Source: Myxococcales bacterium
Lineage (GTDB): Bacteria > Myxococcota_A > Polyangia > Polyangiales > Polyangiaceae
Direction: 5' to 3'
DNA: 64,000 nt
NCBI GenBank assembly: GCA_016712525.1
Contig: JADJQX010000001.1
Span: forward strand, 2,665,852-2,729,851
Shown here: positions 32,838 to 41,479 of the stretch, one piece after another
Layout of the letters: every line of letters begins with the position of its first letter
Numbering within the stretch: the stretch's first letter is position 1
Translations under genes and position numbers: made by a program
The notes under the pieces: generated by a model
The model's input: only the letters and a program-made list of their open reading frames with translations
What the model was told of the DNA's origin: nothing
Database searches by the model: none

Positions 32838-33020
32838 CTACTCGAGAATGGGCTGCGGACCTGGGACGATCCCGGCGATATCGGGATCTTCGCCCGGCGC
32901 ACCAGCGGGGCGGTCGATCTTGTCGCGCTTGCGCGCCTCTTTTTCGGTGCGTTTGTCGCGCGCCTTGTCAGCGCGGGCGCGCTCTTTCTGGCGCTTCATG
33001 AAGCTTTGTTGTCCGGCCAT
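32838..33020 (-). CDS. Small highly basic protein
   Basis: 60 residues starting MAGQQSFMKRQKERARADKA, continuing Lys/Arg/Glu-rich to about residue 37, and ending in a Pro/Gly/Asp-rich acidic tail. Short proteins with an N-terminal SFxKRQKE helix are widespread in proteobacteria and relatives and remain uncharacterised; a nucleic-acid or ribosome role is often guessed from the charge. The ATG complementary to 33018-33020 is clear. The gene stands alone, with no neighbour within 200 bases. Coding is supported by the familiar N-terminus and the abrupt composition change at the start. Confidence 0.75.
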   Translation of the reverse strand: MAGQQSFMKRQKERARADKARDKRTEKEARKRDKIDRPAGAPGEDPDIAGIVPGPQPILE

Positions 33021-33247
33021 CGTATTCCTCTCGCGCCCATCTCCGGGCGCGTTCTCGCGCCCTCCCGCGGGTGCGGGGCGTCAGCGCGTGCAGGGGGTGG
33101 GGGTCTTCGACATGTCCGCGGTCGTGGTTCGACCGCGGATTCGAAGCCGGCGCGTCACCGCGCGCCCGGCGCGCAGCCCATCGGTCGCGAGCCGAGAGCC
33201 CCCGACCCGACCCCGGCGTGCCTTGGTCGGTCGGGAGCTACGCGAAT

Positions 33248-33631
33248 TCACGGGCTTCGATAGGCCGCTTTGGCGACGAACGTGAGCACACGTCCGCAAG
33301 GCGCCGAGCCCACGCTTCCGTGGCACTCGTCGCGCCCGTCGAACGAGGCCGCGCCCGATCGAAGCGAGTACATGACCGAGCTCGTGATGTCGTGGCCGCC
33401 GTCGGCGCACGACGGGTCGGCGCACGGCAGCACGAAGAGGGCCGGGGCCTGGTCGACGACGACTCGACGCACGTACGTCGAGCCCGGGTCCAGCTCTCCC
33501 CGGCTATCCGTGATTTCGAGATCGAGCTTCTCGAGCCCCGGCACTTCCTGCTTCAGGCGGGGCGCGTCGTCCTCACGGCGACGCCGCTCCACGAGCCGCG
33601 CCGCCCCTTCGGACTTCCGAAACGATCTCAC
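33248..33631 (-). CDS. Cysteine-containing small protein coupled to the RRM gene
   Basis: 127 residues from a GTG complementary to 33629-33631, which overlaps the RRM gene stop (GTGA). The first about 35 residues are Arg/Glu-rich. The rest has strands (LDLEITDSRGELDP, VRRVVVDQAPALFVL) and cysteines in PCADPSCADGGHD and DECHGS followed by PCGRVL, possibly a zinc site. There is no signal peptide. I do not recognise the family by name, but the regular Cys/His arrangement and a good coding pattern make it credible. Overlap with the RNA-binding protein gene predicts co-translation, so a link to RNA handling is possible but unproven. Confidence 0.65.
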   Translation of the reverse strand: MRSFRKSEGAARLVERRRREDDAPRLKQEVPGLEKLDLEITDSRGELDPGSTYVRRVVVDQAPALFVLPCADPSCADGGHDITSSVMYSLRSGAASFDGRDECHGSVGSAPCGRVLTFVAKAAYRSP

Positions 33632-34005
33632 CAGCCGCGGTGACCGCCGCCGCCTCCGCCACCGCCGCGGCGCGAACCGCCGCCGCCACCGTAGCCGCCG
33701 CCGCCGCCGCCGCCGCCGCCGTAACCACCACCACCACCACCACCGCCGCCGCGAGCCTGACGCTCCTCGGCCTCGTTGACGCGGAGGGGGCGGCCGTCGA
33801 CGACAGCGCCGTTCATGGCCGAAATGGCCTTCTGGGCGCCTTCCGACGAGCCCATCGTGACGAACGCGAAGCCGCGCGGGCGACCCGTCTCACGGTCCAT
33901 CAGGAGGTGAACGTCGGACACCTCGTCGAACTCCGCGAACGTGGAGCGGAGGGTCTCCTGGGTGGTGTTGAACGAGAGGTTTCCGACATAAAGACGCTGA
34001 CCCAT
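33628..34005 (-). CDS. Glycine-rich RRM RNA-binding protein
   Basis: 125 residues. An RRM fills residues 1-80: RNP2 is LYVGNL near the N-terminus and RNP1 is RGFAFVTM near residue 43, with VDGRPLRVNEA ending the fold. The last about 40 residues are almost only Gly with a few Tyr and Arg. This matches bacterial single-RRM proteins (cyanobacterial Rbp-like and myxobacterial Rbp proteins), which bind U-rich RNA and often respond to cold. The ATG complementary to 34003-34005 matches the family start MGQRLYVGNL. A 368-base upstream region could contain a long 5' leader. The stop overlaps the next gene's GTG. Confidence 0.95.
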   Translation of the reverse strand: MGQRLYVGNLSFNTTQETLRSTFAEFDEVSDVHLLMDRETGRPRGFAFVTMGSSEGAQKAISAMNGAVVDGRPLRVNEAEERQARGGGGGGGGGYGGGGGGGGGYGGGGGSRRGGGGGGGGHRGW

Positions 34006-34373
34006 GTTGTTTCTATTCTTTCTGAGCGGCAGTCGAGCAGAGCTGAGATCGGACGAGCCGTTGCGTGCGATCGCGCGTGTCCGCGAGACGTTCGCGTACA
34101 CACACGCGGCGTGACCATGAGCTGCAACGCGTCGCGATCGGCCGCAGAGAAAGCGGGAAGGCGTCGAGTCTAGGAACCGGAAACGTCAACGTGACGCCCT
34201 CTGGATAGTACATCCCTGGGAAAAAGCGAGGCCCGTTCTCACCTCCTCCGGAGACGCACGACGATTCGGCGCCGGCTGACGGGCTGTCGCGTGCGGTTCG
34301 CGTGCGCCGAACGCAGCATCGCCGCGCCCCTGTAACGAGGGCGCGGCGAGCGGAGCGCTTCACGAGCGAAAGC
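34006..34373 (-). other. Intergenic region: terminator of lipoprotein gene and leader of RRM gene
   Basis: 368 bases without a credible gene. The right part holds the stem-loop at 34320-34348. The left part, directly before the RRM start, is relatively T/A-rich on the coding strand near 34006-34020, as expected for a translated leader. A long leader would fit cold-regulated RRM genes, but no riboswitch or known thermosensor is recognised. Confidence 0.4.
34320..34348 (-). terminator. 10-bp GC stem-loop after lipoprotein gene
   Basis: CGCCGCGCCC (34320-34329) and GGGCGCGGCG (34339-34348) form a perfect 10-bp stem with a 9-base loop, starting 26 bases after the stop of the upstream lipoprotein gene. 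There is no U tract. Confidence 0.65.
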
Positions 34374-36077
34374 TCACTCGACGACGATCGGGCGCCACGA
34401 CGTAGGCATCTCCTGGGTGTACAGGAAGACCTTCACCGGGCCGCGGTTGTTCGCGCCGTTCGAGATGTCGATCACCGTGGGGCCGACCGATTGTGTGCCC
34501 CATCGCCCCTCGGAGCTCGTGAGGTTGTAGGTGGCGGTCCCCAGGGTGTCGTCCTCGTTCGAGGGGATGGCCTCGGCGATGCCGGCGAACCCCGCCGCGA
34601 GCCCCTCGGCGATGGCGCCGGCGTCCGGGCGGATGGGCAGCAGCGCCGCGCCCGCGGCGGCGGCGATCTGGCCCGCGGTGCTGAAGATGCCCTTCCAGGA
34701 CGAGTCGTCGTCGGCGTCGTGGGCCCACATCTTGATTTGGAGGAGCTCGTCGATGGGCTCTGCGCGCGAGAAGAGCACTTGGCCGTACCCGAGGTTGCGG
34801 CTGCCGCTCACCGGGTCGCTCGTGAAGAGCTTCATTCCGCCGTAGCTCCCCGACTCCGGGATGCGCTTGGTCTCGTTCTGCGACGCGGACGCCACCGCGG
34901 TGGTCACGTAGATGTCGCAGTAGTTGGTGCCGAACCAGTCGTTGTCGCACGTCTCGTCGCCGCCGTAGTGGTTCTCGAGGCGGGTCGCGAGCACCTGGAT
35001 GCCTGGGCGCACGGTCTCGAACTCGAGGACCTTGTTCCCCATGAAATTCCCCTCCTTCGACCACGCATTGAGCTCGATTTTGAACCACGCGTCGCCCAGC
35101 AGGTTGCCCGGCGTCTCGAACACGAGCCGGTTCGTGTCCTCCTCGCAGCGGAGGGTGCCGCGGAAGAGCCCCTCGCTCGCGGGGGCGTCGTACATGCTCT
35201 GCTCCATGCGACCGTCGGTCGTCGTGTACATGTGGAAGGCCTCCTTCCCTCGGCCCGTCCGCGCGCAGTCGATCGTGCCACCTTCGAGCTCGATCACCAC
35301 GCGGTCGACGTCGCGCCGCACGCCGCGCTGAAGGTTCGCGGGCGTCATGCTCTTCACGCGGAAGGTGCCTTGCGTGGGCGCGGCGGGCTCGTCGAGCACG
35401 AGCTGGGTCACGGTGGCGAGTGGCGCGGGGCTCGCCGTGCCGATCGCTGACGGGGCGGATTTGCTCGCTGTTCCGAGTACTTGGAGGTCTGCGCCGGCGA
35501 TGGGGAGCACCTCGGCGAACGGGGTCGTCCGCCGGCTCTGCACGAGCACCTGGCCGAAGCGGGCGGGGCGCACACGGCAGCGCGCGCCCAAGATCGAGCC
35601 CGAGCACGGCTTCCACGTCCCACGAGGGTGGTAGATCTCTCCCGCCTTCACGGGCTCCGACAAGGAGACGACGACGCTCTTCTTATCGGCCGAGAGCGCC
35701 GCCGACCGAGCGAGGTTCTTGCGGACGATCTGCCCGTTCTCCTTGCGGACGACGATGACCTTCATCTGGGCGAGCGCGACCTCGTCGGCGGCCAGGGCGC
35801 GATCGAGCCCGAGGGTGAGCGTGGCGCCTGCGGCCGTGCGCGACACGACCCGCGGCGTCGGTCGCGGCGTCAGGCCGGCGAGGTCGAACCCTCCGAGCCC
35901 CGACGCCGTGGTCGTGGTCGCCGTCGTCGTCGTGTCCCCCTCCGGCGTCGCGCGGGCGAGCGCTCCCTCCGTCTCGCCGACCTCGGTCTCGGCGAGCTCG
36001 GGGTCGACGGTTTCGGTGGCACATGCGGCGGCGAAGAAAAGGAGCGGGGCGAGAGCGACGATCGAGCGAGTTTTCAT
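34374..36077 (-). CDS. Large secreted lipoprotein, unknown function
   Basis: 567 residues. The signal peptide ends in FAAAC (Cys19). A short Thr-rich linker (about 50-58) follows, then strand-rich regions. The first part (about 75-230) looks like an Ig/fibronectin-like surface domain (ATLTLGLDRALAADEV, KSVVVSLSEPVKAGEIYHPRG). The second contains paired cysteines (DETCDNDWFGTNYCD) and a C-terminal helix-rich stretch with VTTAVASASQNETKRIPESG. No enzyme motif is recognised. Probably anchored at the outer membrane and facing outward. It is divergent from the TPR-CHAT gene across a 312-base region with a microsatellite, so the two may share control. Confidence 0.8.
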   Translation of the reverse strand: MKTRSIVALAPLLFFAAACATETVDPELAETEVGETEGALARATPEGDTTTTATTTTASGLGGFDLAGLTPRPTPRVVSRTAAGATLTLGLDRALAADEVALAQMKVIVVRKENGQIVRKNLARSAALSADKKSVVVSLSEPVKAGEIYHPRGTWKPCSGSILGARCRVRPARFGQVLVQSRRTTPFAEVLPIAGADLQVLGTASKSAPSAIGTASPAPLATVTQLVLDEPAAPTQGTFRVKSMTPANLQRGVRRDVDRVVIELEGGTIDCARTGRGKEAFHMYTTTDGRMEQSMYDAPASEGLFRGTLRCEEDTNRLVFETPGNLLGDAWFKIELNAWSKEGNFMGNKVLEFETVRPGIQVLATRLENHYGGDETCDNDWFGTNYCDIYVTTAVASASQNETKRIPESGSYGGMKLFTSDPVSGSRNLGYGQVLFSRAEPIDELLQIKMWAHDADDDSSWKGIFSTAGQIAAAAGAALLPIRPDAGAIAEGLAAGFAGIAEAIPSNEDDTLGTATYNLTSSEGRWGTQSVGPTVIDISNGANNRGPVKVFLYTQEMPTSWRPIVVE

Positions 36078-36199
36078 GACGATTCTCCATGGTTGGCGCA
36101 GTCGCGCCGGGGCGAGGCGAGCGGGGAGCGCGCACGACGAGGGGACGCCCTAGGCGTGCCCCTCGAGGACGGCATCTCGGCGCACCACCACGGCGCGCC

Positions 36200-36229
36200 G
36201 GACACCGCCCGGTCTTTCGACCGGTGTCC
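36200..36229. promoter_or_regulatory. 8-bp inverted repeat between divergent genes
   Basis: GGACACCG (36200-36207) and CGGTGTCC (36222-36229) are perfect reverse complements with a 14-base spacer, in the control region between the large lipoprotein gene and the TPR-CHAT gene. A possible operator; no regulator is assigned. Confidence 0.35.
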
Positions 36230-36284
36230 CGGTCTCGAGGGGAGGTACGCCTCGGCGCGCGGAGACCTGACACGTCCCCGACGA

Positions 36285-36336
<52 letters not shown>

Positions 36337-36389
36337 TGCCCTGGAGCGAAGGCTTCGCGCGGAGGTGCGTTCTGCGGTATGGGCCGACC

Positions 36390-39134
36390 ATGCGGCGGGT
36401 GCTGGGGACCTTGGGGATGGTGGTGCTCGTCGTCGGCGGGGCGTGCCGCAGGCCCGCTCCCCCTGCTTTGGAGGATGCGCCGAGGCTCGAGGTCTCGGGA
36501 TGCGCCGAGGTCGTGCGGCCCTCCAAGACCGATGTGCCTGCGTGTGTCCCACATGCCACGGAGCCGATTCGTGTGGTGGTCCCCGCCGGAAATGGGGCGG
36601 TCTCCTTCGCGCTCGACGACGGTGCGCTCGACGCGGGCACGGGGCGTGCGGTGGAGCGAGGTGATGTCTACACGGTGACGGTGCCCCACCCCGGACGGCA
36701 GATCTCCGTCCGGAGCGCCGACGGGGCCGTGATCGGCGTCGTGCCGCTCCACGCACCCACCCGGCCCGCCTTCTTCGCTGCGGCGGCCTCTCTTCGTCAG
36801 AGCGGCGATCTGGCTGGAGCGCTCGCGCTGGTCGAGCCTCACCTCTCCGCGAAGGACCCGTCCGAGCGTGCCGCGGCCCTCGGGCTCGTGGCGCGCATCG
36901 CACTTCGGCGAGGCCAAATCGACGAGGCGGTCGCGCGCCTCCGAGAGGCCATCGTGCTCGACGACGAGGCGGGGCACGTGTCCGATCGGGTCGACGACGC
37001 GCTCGCGCTCGCGTTCGTCTTGCACCAACGCTCCCGCCGCTATTCCGAGGCGCGCGCCGTGCTCGAGGAGGTCGCTCCTCTCGTGACCGACTACCCCGAC
37101 GGGCACGCCCGCCTGCCCCTCTACCGAGCGCAGCTCGCGTGGCAAACGGGCGACTCTCGGGGAGCCCTGCGCGAAGCCCGCGAGGCGGTGTCTCGCGCGG
37201 ACCGTCTGGGCGCGGGCTCGATCGCGCGGCCCGCCCGGAGCCTCGTGGGGATGATCGCGTGCGGCGCCGGCAGCTCACGCGCGTGCCTCGAGACGTTGCG
37301 GGCCGCCGCCGAACGGGCCACGGCCGACCCGAGCACGCCCGCGTGCGAACGTGCGGAGGTGTGGGTGTCGCTCGGCATCGCCGAGATCGAGGCCGCCGAG
37401 GTCGAAGCGCGGGCCGCCGAGGAGCTCGGAGAGGCCGACCGCCGTGCGCTCGCGCTGCTCGAGAAGGCGTGCCCCGACACGTACCTGCGTGGTCTCGCGC
37501 ACCAGCACCTCGCGATCGTGGCGGTGCTACGGAAAGATGCAGCCACCGCGCGGCGGGAGCTCGCGAGCGCGCGGAGCGTCGCGGTCGAGCCTCGCCTGAG
37601 CGACGCGGTGGCGCGCCTCGAGGTCGAGGGGAACGCATCGCGCCTCGAGGGGCACGTCGCCGAGGCGCTCGAGGAGCTCTCTGCCGCGGTGACCCTGGCG
37701 AAGGGGGCCGCGCTCCACACCAAGGCGGCGCACGCGCTCGTCGCGCGAGGTCGGGCACAGCTCGCCGCGCACCGCGAGCGCGACGCGCTCGCCTCGTTCC
37801 TGGAGGCCGAAGCGGAGGTCGATCATGTCGTGGCCGCGATCCCGCTCGGAGAGGGGCGGGCCGCCGCGGCGCGGGAGGGGACGGAGAGCGTCAGGCTCGC
37901 CGCGGCGCTCTTGGTGAAGGCGGGCCGCGCGCCCGAGGCGCTCGCGCTCGTCACGCACGCCAAGGGGCGGTTCCTCGCGAGCCTCCTCACGCGTGCGCCC
38001 TCGCGCACACCCGAGGAGGCGCGCGCGCACGAGTCTCGCATCGCGGAGTACCACGCGGCGAGAGCGCGCCTCGACGTCGAGGCGGCGGAAGACTGGAAGC
38101 TCCCGGCGGACGAGCTCGCGCGGAGAGCGAGGGCTCGCGCGGACGAGCTCGCGCGGCTGTCGGCCCTTTTCGACGACGCCTCGGCGGGGAGGGGCGCGTC
38201 GCTCGCTTCTTCGCCCGTGCTGCGGCCCCACGAGCTACGGATCGTGCTCGCGCGGATCGGCGACACGCGGCTCCCCGTGGCCTTCTCGGAGCTCGACGGG
38301 GTGGTCCGGACGTTCGCCGTGCGGGACGTTTCTCGCGGCACGAGCGCGGAGGATCTTGGCGACGCGGTCCTTCGCCCGCTTCGAGGGGAGCTCGCGCGCG
38401 CGACGCGGGTGCGCTTCGAGACGGACGCGAGCCTCGTGGGCGTCGACCTGGCTCAAGCCTCGATCGACGGTGTTCCCCTGGGCGCGTCCCTCCCGACGGT
38501 GAGCGGCGTCGTGCTGCCTCCTCGCGTGGGGGGAGCGCCACCGGCCGGAGCACCGACCCTCGTCGTCGGCAACCCGACCGGCGACCTGCCCTCCGCGCGT
38601 GAAGAGGGAAGGCTCGTCACCGCGGCGCTCGGCGAGGGGCGCGGAGCGTCGTTCCTCGAGGGGCGCGCGGCTACGGCTTCGGCCGTGCGTGACGCGCTGG
38701 GCGGGGCCGGCCTCTTCCACTACGCGGGCCACGGGATCTTCCGGGGCGTCGAGGGGGCGGAGAGCCGACTCCCGCTGGCCGAAGGGAGCGCGCTCACCCT
38801 CACGGACGTGCTCGCGCTCCCCCGCGCTCCCCGGACGGTGGTGCTCTCGGGCTGCGAAGCGGGGCGTGAGGTCGGCGTCGGGGACGACGCCGTCGCAGGT
38901 CTGGCCCATGCGTTCCTGGTCGCGGGCGCCGACGAGGTCCTCGCGCCGACCGAGGTGGTCGACGACGTGGCTGCGGCGTCACTCTCTCGAGCGCTCTACG
39001 AAGGCGGGAACAAGGCTACGAGGACCGATTCGGTCCTCGGGATTGACCTCGGGGAGGGGCTCTTTCGCGCCCGCCGCGACGCGCTCGCGCAGGGCAAACC
39101 CCTTTGGAGGGCCTTTCGGGTATTCGTCAGATGA
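36390..39134 (+). CDS. TPR-CHAT caspase-like protease, lipoprotein
   Basis: 914 residues. The signal peptide ends in VGGAC (Cys19). About 130-560 are helical repeats of TPR type (for example AALGLVARIALRRGQIDEAVARLREAI). The C-terminal about 230 residues are a CHAT domain with the clan-CD dyad intact: His781 in FHYAGHG and Cys822 in VVLSGCEAG, followed by AHAFLVAGADEVLAP. CHAT peptidases cleave partner proteins and are often switched on by their TPR sensor. The lipid anchor is unusual and would put the protease in the periplasm. Downstream, in the same direction, lie a lipoprotein, an ECF sigma factor and a one-TM putative anti-sigma factor. The ATG at 36390 begins directly at the signal peptide. 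Confidence 0.92.
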   Translation: MRRVLGTLGMVVLVVGGACRRPAPPALEDAPRLEVSGCAEVVRPSKTDVPACVPHATEPIRVVVPAGNGAVSFALDDGALDAGTGRAVERGDVYTVTVPHPGRQISVRSADGAVIGVVPLHAPTRPAFFAAAASLRQSGDLAGALALVEPHLSAKDPSERAAALGLVARIALRRGQIDEAVARLREAIVLDDEAGHVSDRVDDALALAFVLHQRSRRYSEARAVLEEVAPLVTDYPDGHARLPLYRAQLAWQTGDSRGALREAREAVSRADRLGAGSIARPARSLVGMIACGAGSSRACLETLRAAAERATADPSTPACERAEVWVSLGIAEIEAAEVEARAAEELGEADRRALALLEKACPDTYLRGLAHQHLAIVAVLRKDAATARRELASARSVAVEPRLSDAVARLEVEGNASRLEGHVAEALEELSAAVTLAKGAALHTKAAHALVARGRAQLAAHRERDALASFLEAEAEVDHVVAAIPLGEGRAAAAREGTESVRLAAALLVKAGRAPEALALVTHAKGRFLASLLTRAPSRTPEEARAHESRIAEYHAARARLDVEAAEDWKLPADELARRARARADELARLSALFDDASAGRGASLASSPVLRPHELRIVLARIGDTRLPVAFSELDGVVRTFAVRDVSRGTSAEDLGDAVLRPLRGELARATRVRFETDASLVGVDLAQASIDGVPLGASLPTVSGVVLPPRVGGAPPAGAPTLVVGNPTGDLPSAREEGRLVTAALGEGRGASFLEGRAATASAVRDALGGAGLFHYAGHGIFRGVEGAESRLPLAEGSALTLTDVLALPRAPRTVVLSGCEAGREVGVGDDAVAGLAHAFLVAGADEVLAPTEVVDDVAAASLSRALYEGGNKATRTDSVLGIDLGEGLFRARRDALAQGKPLWRAFRVFVR

Positions 39135-39231
39135 ACGTAACTCCGCGAATCTGCGTCGAGCCGGGCTAAGAAGTGCCATGCTCGCAACACTTACCTTGTG
39201 CGATGCGCACCGCAGTGGCAGTGTCCCGCGC

Positions 39232-39996
39232 ATGAGCTCGAATCGAGTTGCGTGGTTGTCCGTCGTCGCCATGGGGGCCCTCTCGCTCGCGGCGGCCTCC
39301 TGTTCTTCGGGCTCCGAGGGGGGGCTCCTCGAGACCGAGACGTCTGCGCTGAAGCGCCGCGAGGTAGAGGGGGAGTTGCCCGATCGGGTGCAGGTCCCGG
39401 ACGCGGGCACCCCCGACGCCGCTCCGCCTCCGAAGGGGGCCACGGTGGTGATGATTCCTGGCGTCGTCCTCGCCAATCCGACGCCGCCGCCCTCGTATTG
39501 CAGCCCGCGCCGCTACGTCTTGCGCCGGCTCATGACCTCGCCCACGTGCCTGGGGCTCCCGGGGATCGTGACCGAGACCGATGGCACCAAATCGCTCTAC
39601 GGCACGGGTGGGCGATTCCGCATCTCGACGTTGCCTGTCGCGGCATCGGCGCCCGCCGAGCTGAAGGAGCGATCTTGCGGTATCGTGTGGGAGCGCACTT
39701 GCACGGGCGGCGCCAATCCCGATCTTGCGAAGCTCGCCCTCGCACCGAGAGAGAGCCTTGTCCAGTCCGACTGGGCTCTCTTCGGTGGTAGTGGTCATTG
39801 CGATGTTTGCGGCTACGCCACTCAGACGCACATGTGGGCCATCCTTCCGGGCTGGCGTTCGTTCTCCTACAACGTCGCGGGCCATCACTATTACCAAGTG
39901 CTCCCCGAGGTCAGCACGGTCGCCGACATGCCCCTCGAGGAGGCGATCTCCGGCACCGAGGACGTGACGCTCTACTACGGAGATACCGCCCCCTGA
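39232..39996 (+). CDS. Lipoprotein preceding ECF sigma gene
   Basis: 254 residues. The signal peptide ends in AAASC (Cys24), then a polar linker with DAGTPDAAPPPKG. The mature domain (about 70-254) has cysteines in pairs (PPSYCSPRRY, SPTCLGLPG, RSCGIVWERTC, GHCDVCGYATQTH). The last CxxC with nearby His could bind metal; this is inference. No family is recognised. The stop overlaps the sigma-factor ATG (TGATG), implying co-translation. The TPR-CHAT gene ends 97 bases upstream, so all four genes may be one transcript. The ATG at 39232 starts at the signal peptide. Confidence 0.8.
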   Translation: MSSNRVAWLSVVAMGALSLAAASCSSGSEGGLLETETSALKRREVEGELPDRVQVPDAGTPDAAPPPKGATVVMIPGVVLANPTPPPSYCSPRRYVLRRLMTSPTCLGLPGIVTETDGTKSLYGTGGRFRISTLPVAASAPAELKERSCGIVWERTCTGGANPDLAKLALAPRESLVQSDWALFGGSGHCDVCGYATQTHMWAILPGWRSFSYNVAGHHYYQVLPEVSTVADMPLEEAISGTEDVTLYYGDTAP

Positions 39997-40658
39997 TGAC
40001 GGATGACGGCACGGGCGAGCTCGTTCGGCGGGCCGTGGGCAGGGAGCCCGCGGCCGTGCACGCGCTCGTCTGCGCCATAGGTCCGGTCGTGCAGGGGCGC
40101 GTCGCCAAGGCCCTCTACCGCCGGCGCGGGCCGAGCGCGCGCGGCCGAGACGTCACACAGGAGATCGACGATCTCGCCCAAGAGGTCTTCCTCGCCCTCT
40201 TCGAGAACGACGCGCGGGCGCTCCGCGCGTGGGACCCGACCCGAGGCCCCCTCGGAGGGTACGTGGCCCTGCTCGCCGATCACCTCGTGGCTTCCGTCTT
40301 TCGTTCGGGACGCCGACGCCCCTGGTCCGACGAGCTCGACGTGCTCCCCGAGCCCGACGCCGTCGACGAGGCCCACGGCCCCGAGAGGCTCTTCGGCTCG
40401 ATCGAGATGCTCGACGTGCTGCTCGAGAGGCTCCGCGCGGAGCTCTCGCCCAAGGGCTTCGACGTGTTCGTTCGCCTCTACGTCGAGGAGCAGAGCGTCG
40501 AGTCGGTGGCCGCGGCGCTCGCGATGACCCCTGACGCGCTCTATGCGTGGCGGAGCCGTCTCTCGAAGCTCGTGCGCAGCCTCGCCGCCGAAGTCGGCGG
40601 CGAATCGATGTCGAATTCGGGGCCCGAGCGTCGTATCTCCCATCGAGAAGCCTCATGA
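39996..40658 (+). CDS. ECF-like sigma-70 family factor
   Basis: 220 residues. Region 2 is seen in DDLAQEVFLALFENDARALRAWDP and LGGYVALLADHLVASVFRSGRRRP. Region 4 is DVFVRLYVEEQSVESVAAALAMTPDALYAWRSRLSKL. The ATG overlaps the stop of the lipoprotein gene by one base, and the stop overlaps the next gene (ATGA). That gives a fused lipoprotein / sigma / membrane-protein cassette. The region-4 helix-turn-helix is diverged (AWRSR where most have SRL), as in several myxobacterial ECF groups. Regulation probably depends on the one-TM protein encoded next. Confidence 0.87.
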   Translation: MTDDGTGELVRRAVGREPAAVHALVCAIGPVVQGRVAKALYRRRGPSARGRDVTQEIDDLAQEVFLALFENDARALRAWDPTRGPLGGYVALLADHLVASVFRSGRRRPWSDELDVLPEPDAVDEAHGPERLFGSIEMLDVLLERLRAELSPKGFDVFVRLYVEEQSVESVAAALAMTPDALYAWRSRLSKLVRSLAAEVGGESMSNSGPERRISHREAS

Positions 40659-41416
40659 CCGACGATCCCACGCGCCCCGACGACGCGCTCCTCCGGGCCC
40701 TCGGGGCTCGCCTCCGCGCGCACCGCGACGAGCCCTTGGCGGCATCCGAGGTCCCCGTGTTCGACGAGGCTCGCTCGCGAACGATCACGGACGCGATCCT
40801 CTCCGGAGCTCCTGCTCCATCGCCCGAGGTCGCGGCACCTCCCCGTACCGACACGACGACCGCCGAGCCACCGCGACAAGCCGAAGTCGTGCCGCTCCGC
40901 CCTCGCGTGTCCTCGCCGCTCCGCCGCCTCGGGGTGGTGCTCGCCCCGCTCGCCGCAGCCGCGGCGCTCGTCTTCTGGTTCCTCGGCCGGCCCGCCTCGG
41001 CGCCGCTCCCCACGTACGACATGTCGGTGGTGGGCGTCCGCGCGACGCGCTCCGATCCTGCCACGGCGGCGCCCTCGGTCGTGCTCGATCCCTCCGGCGC
41101 GCTCGATGTCGTGGCGCGTCCGTCGAGCTCCGTGGGGGTGGTGTCGGCGCGTGGGTACGTGGTCTCGTCGGGGAGCGCCTCGCCGATCGAGCCGGCCTCG
41201 GTTTCGGTCTCTCCCGAAGGGGCCGTGCGGATTCACGGGGAAAATACACGGATCTTTCCGCGCGGCGCGGGCTCGTACGTGCTGGTCGTAGTGCTCACGC
41301 GCGCCTCGTCGCCTCTCTCGGCCGACGAGGGCACCCGGCTCGCGGAGGGAAAGGTGCCTCCGGGACCAGGCGTCGCCGTGCTACGCGCCGACGTGACCGT
41401 GCGCCGCGCCGACTGA
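40655..41416 (+). CDS. One-TM putative anti-sigma factor
   Basis: 253 residues from the ATG at 40655 (ATGA overlap with the sigma gene). About 90 cytoplasmic residues with a helical start (DDALLRALGARLRAHRDEPL) precede one TM segment (about 92-111). Then come about 140 periplasmic residues with strands (SVVLDPSGALDVVARP, VRIHGENTRIFPRG, YVLVVVLTRAS). The topology is that of a membrane anti-sigma factor. The classical zinc motif (HxxxCxxC) is absent, so the assignment rests on position and topology. The periplasmic part could be a sensor or a cleavage target. Confidence 0.75.
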   Translation: MTDDPTRPDDALLRALGARLRAHRDEPLAASEVPVFDEARSRTITDAILSGAPAPSPEVAAPPRTDTTTAEPPRQAEVVPLRPRVSSPLRRLGVVLAPLAAAAALVFWFLGRPASAPLPTYDMSVVGVRATRSDPATAAPSVVLDPSGALDVVARPSSSVGVVSARGYVVSSGSASPIEPASVSVSPEGAVRIHGENTRIFPRGAGSYVLVVVLTRASSPLSADEGTRLAEGKVPPGPGVAVLRADVTVRRAD

Positions 41417-41479
41417 GTCTCGGTTGCCGGCTTGAGATGGAGCCGCGGAGGGGGCCCAGAGCGCCCGCGTGAGGAAGGG

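Noticed and set aside
36390..41416. Type III-E (Craspase) CRISPR system
   Set aside because: Only the TPR-CHAT and sigma resemblance is present; there is no gRAMP/Cas7-11, Csx30 or repeat array, and the CHAT protein is lipid-anchored.
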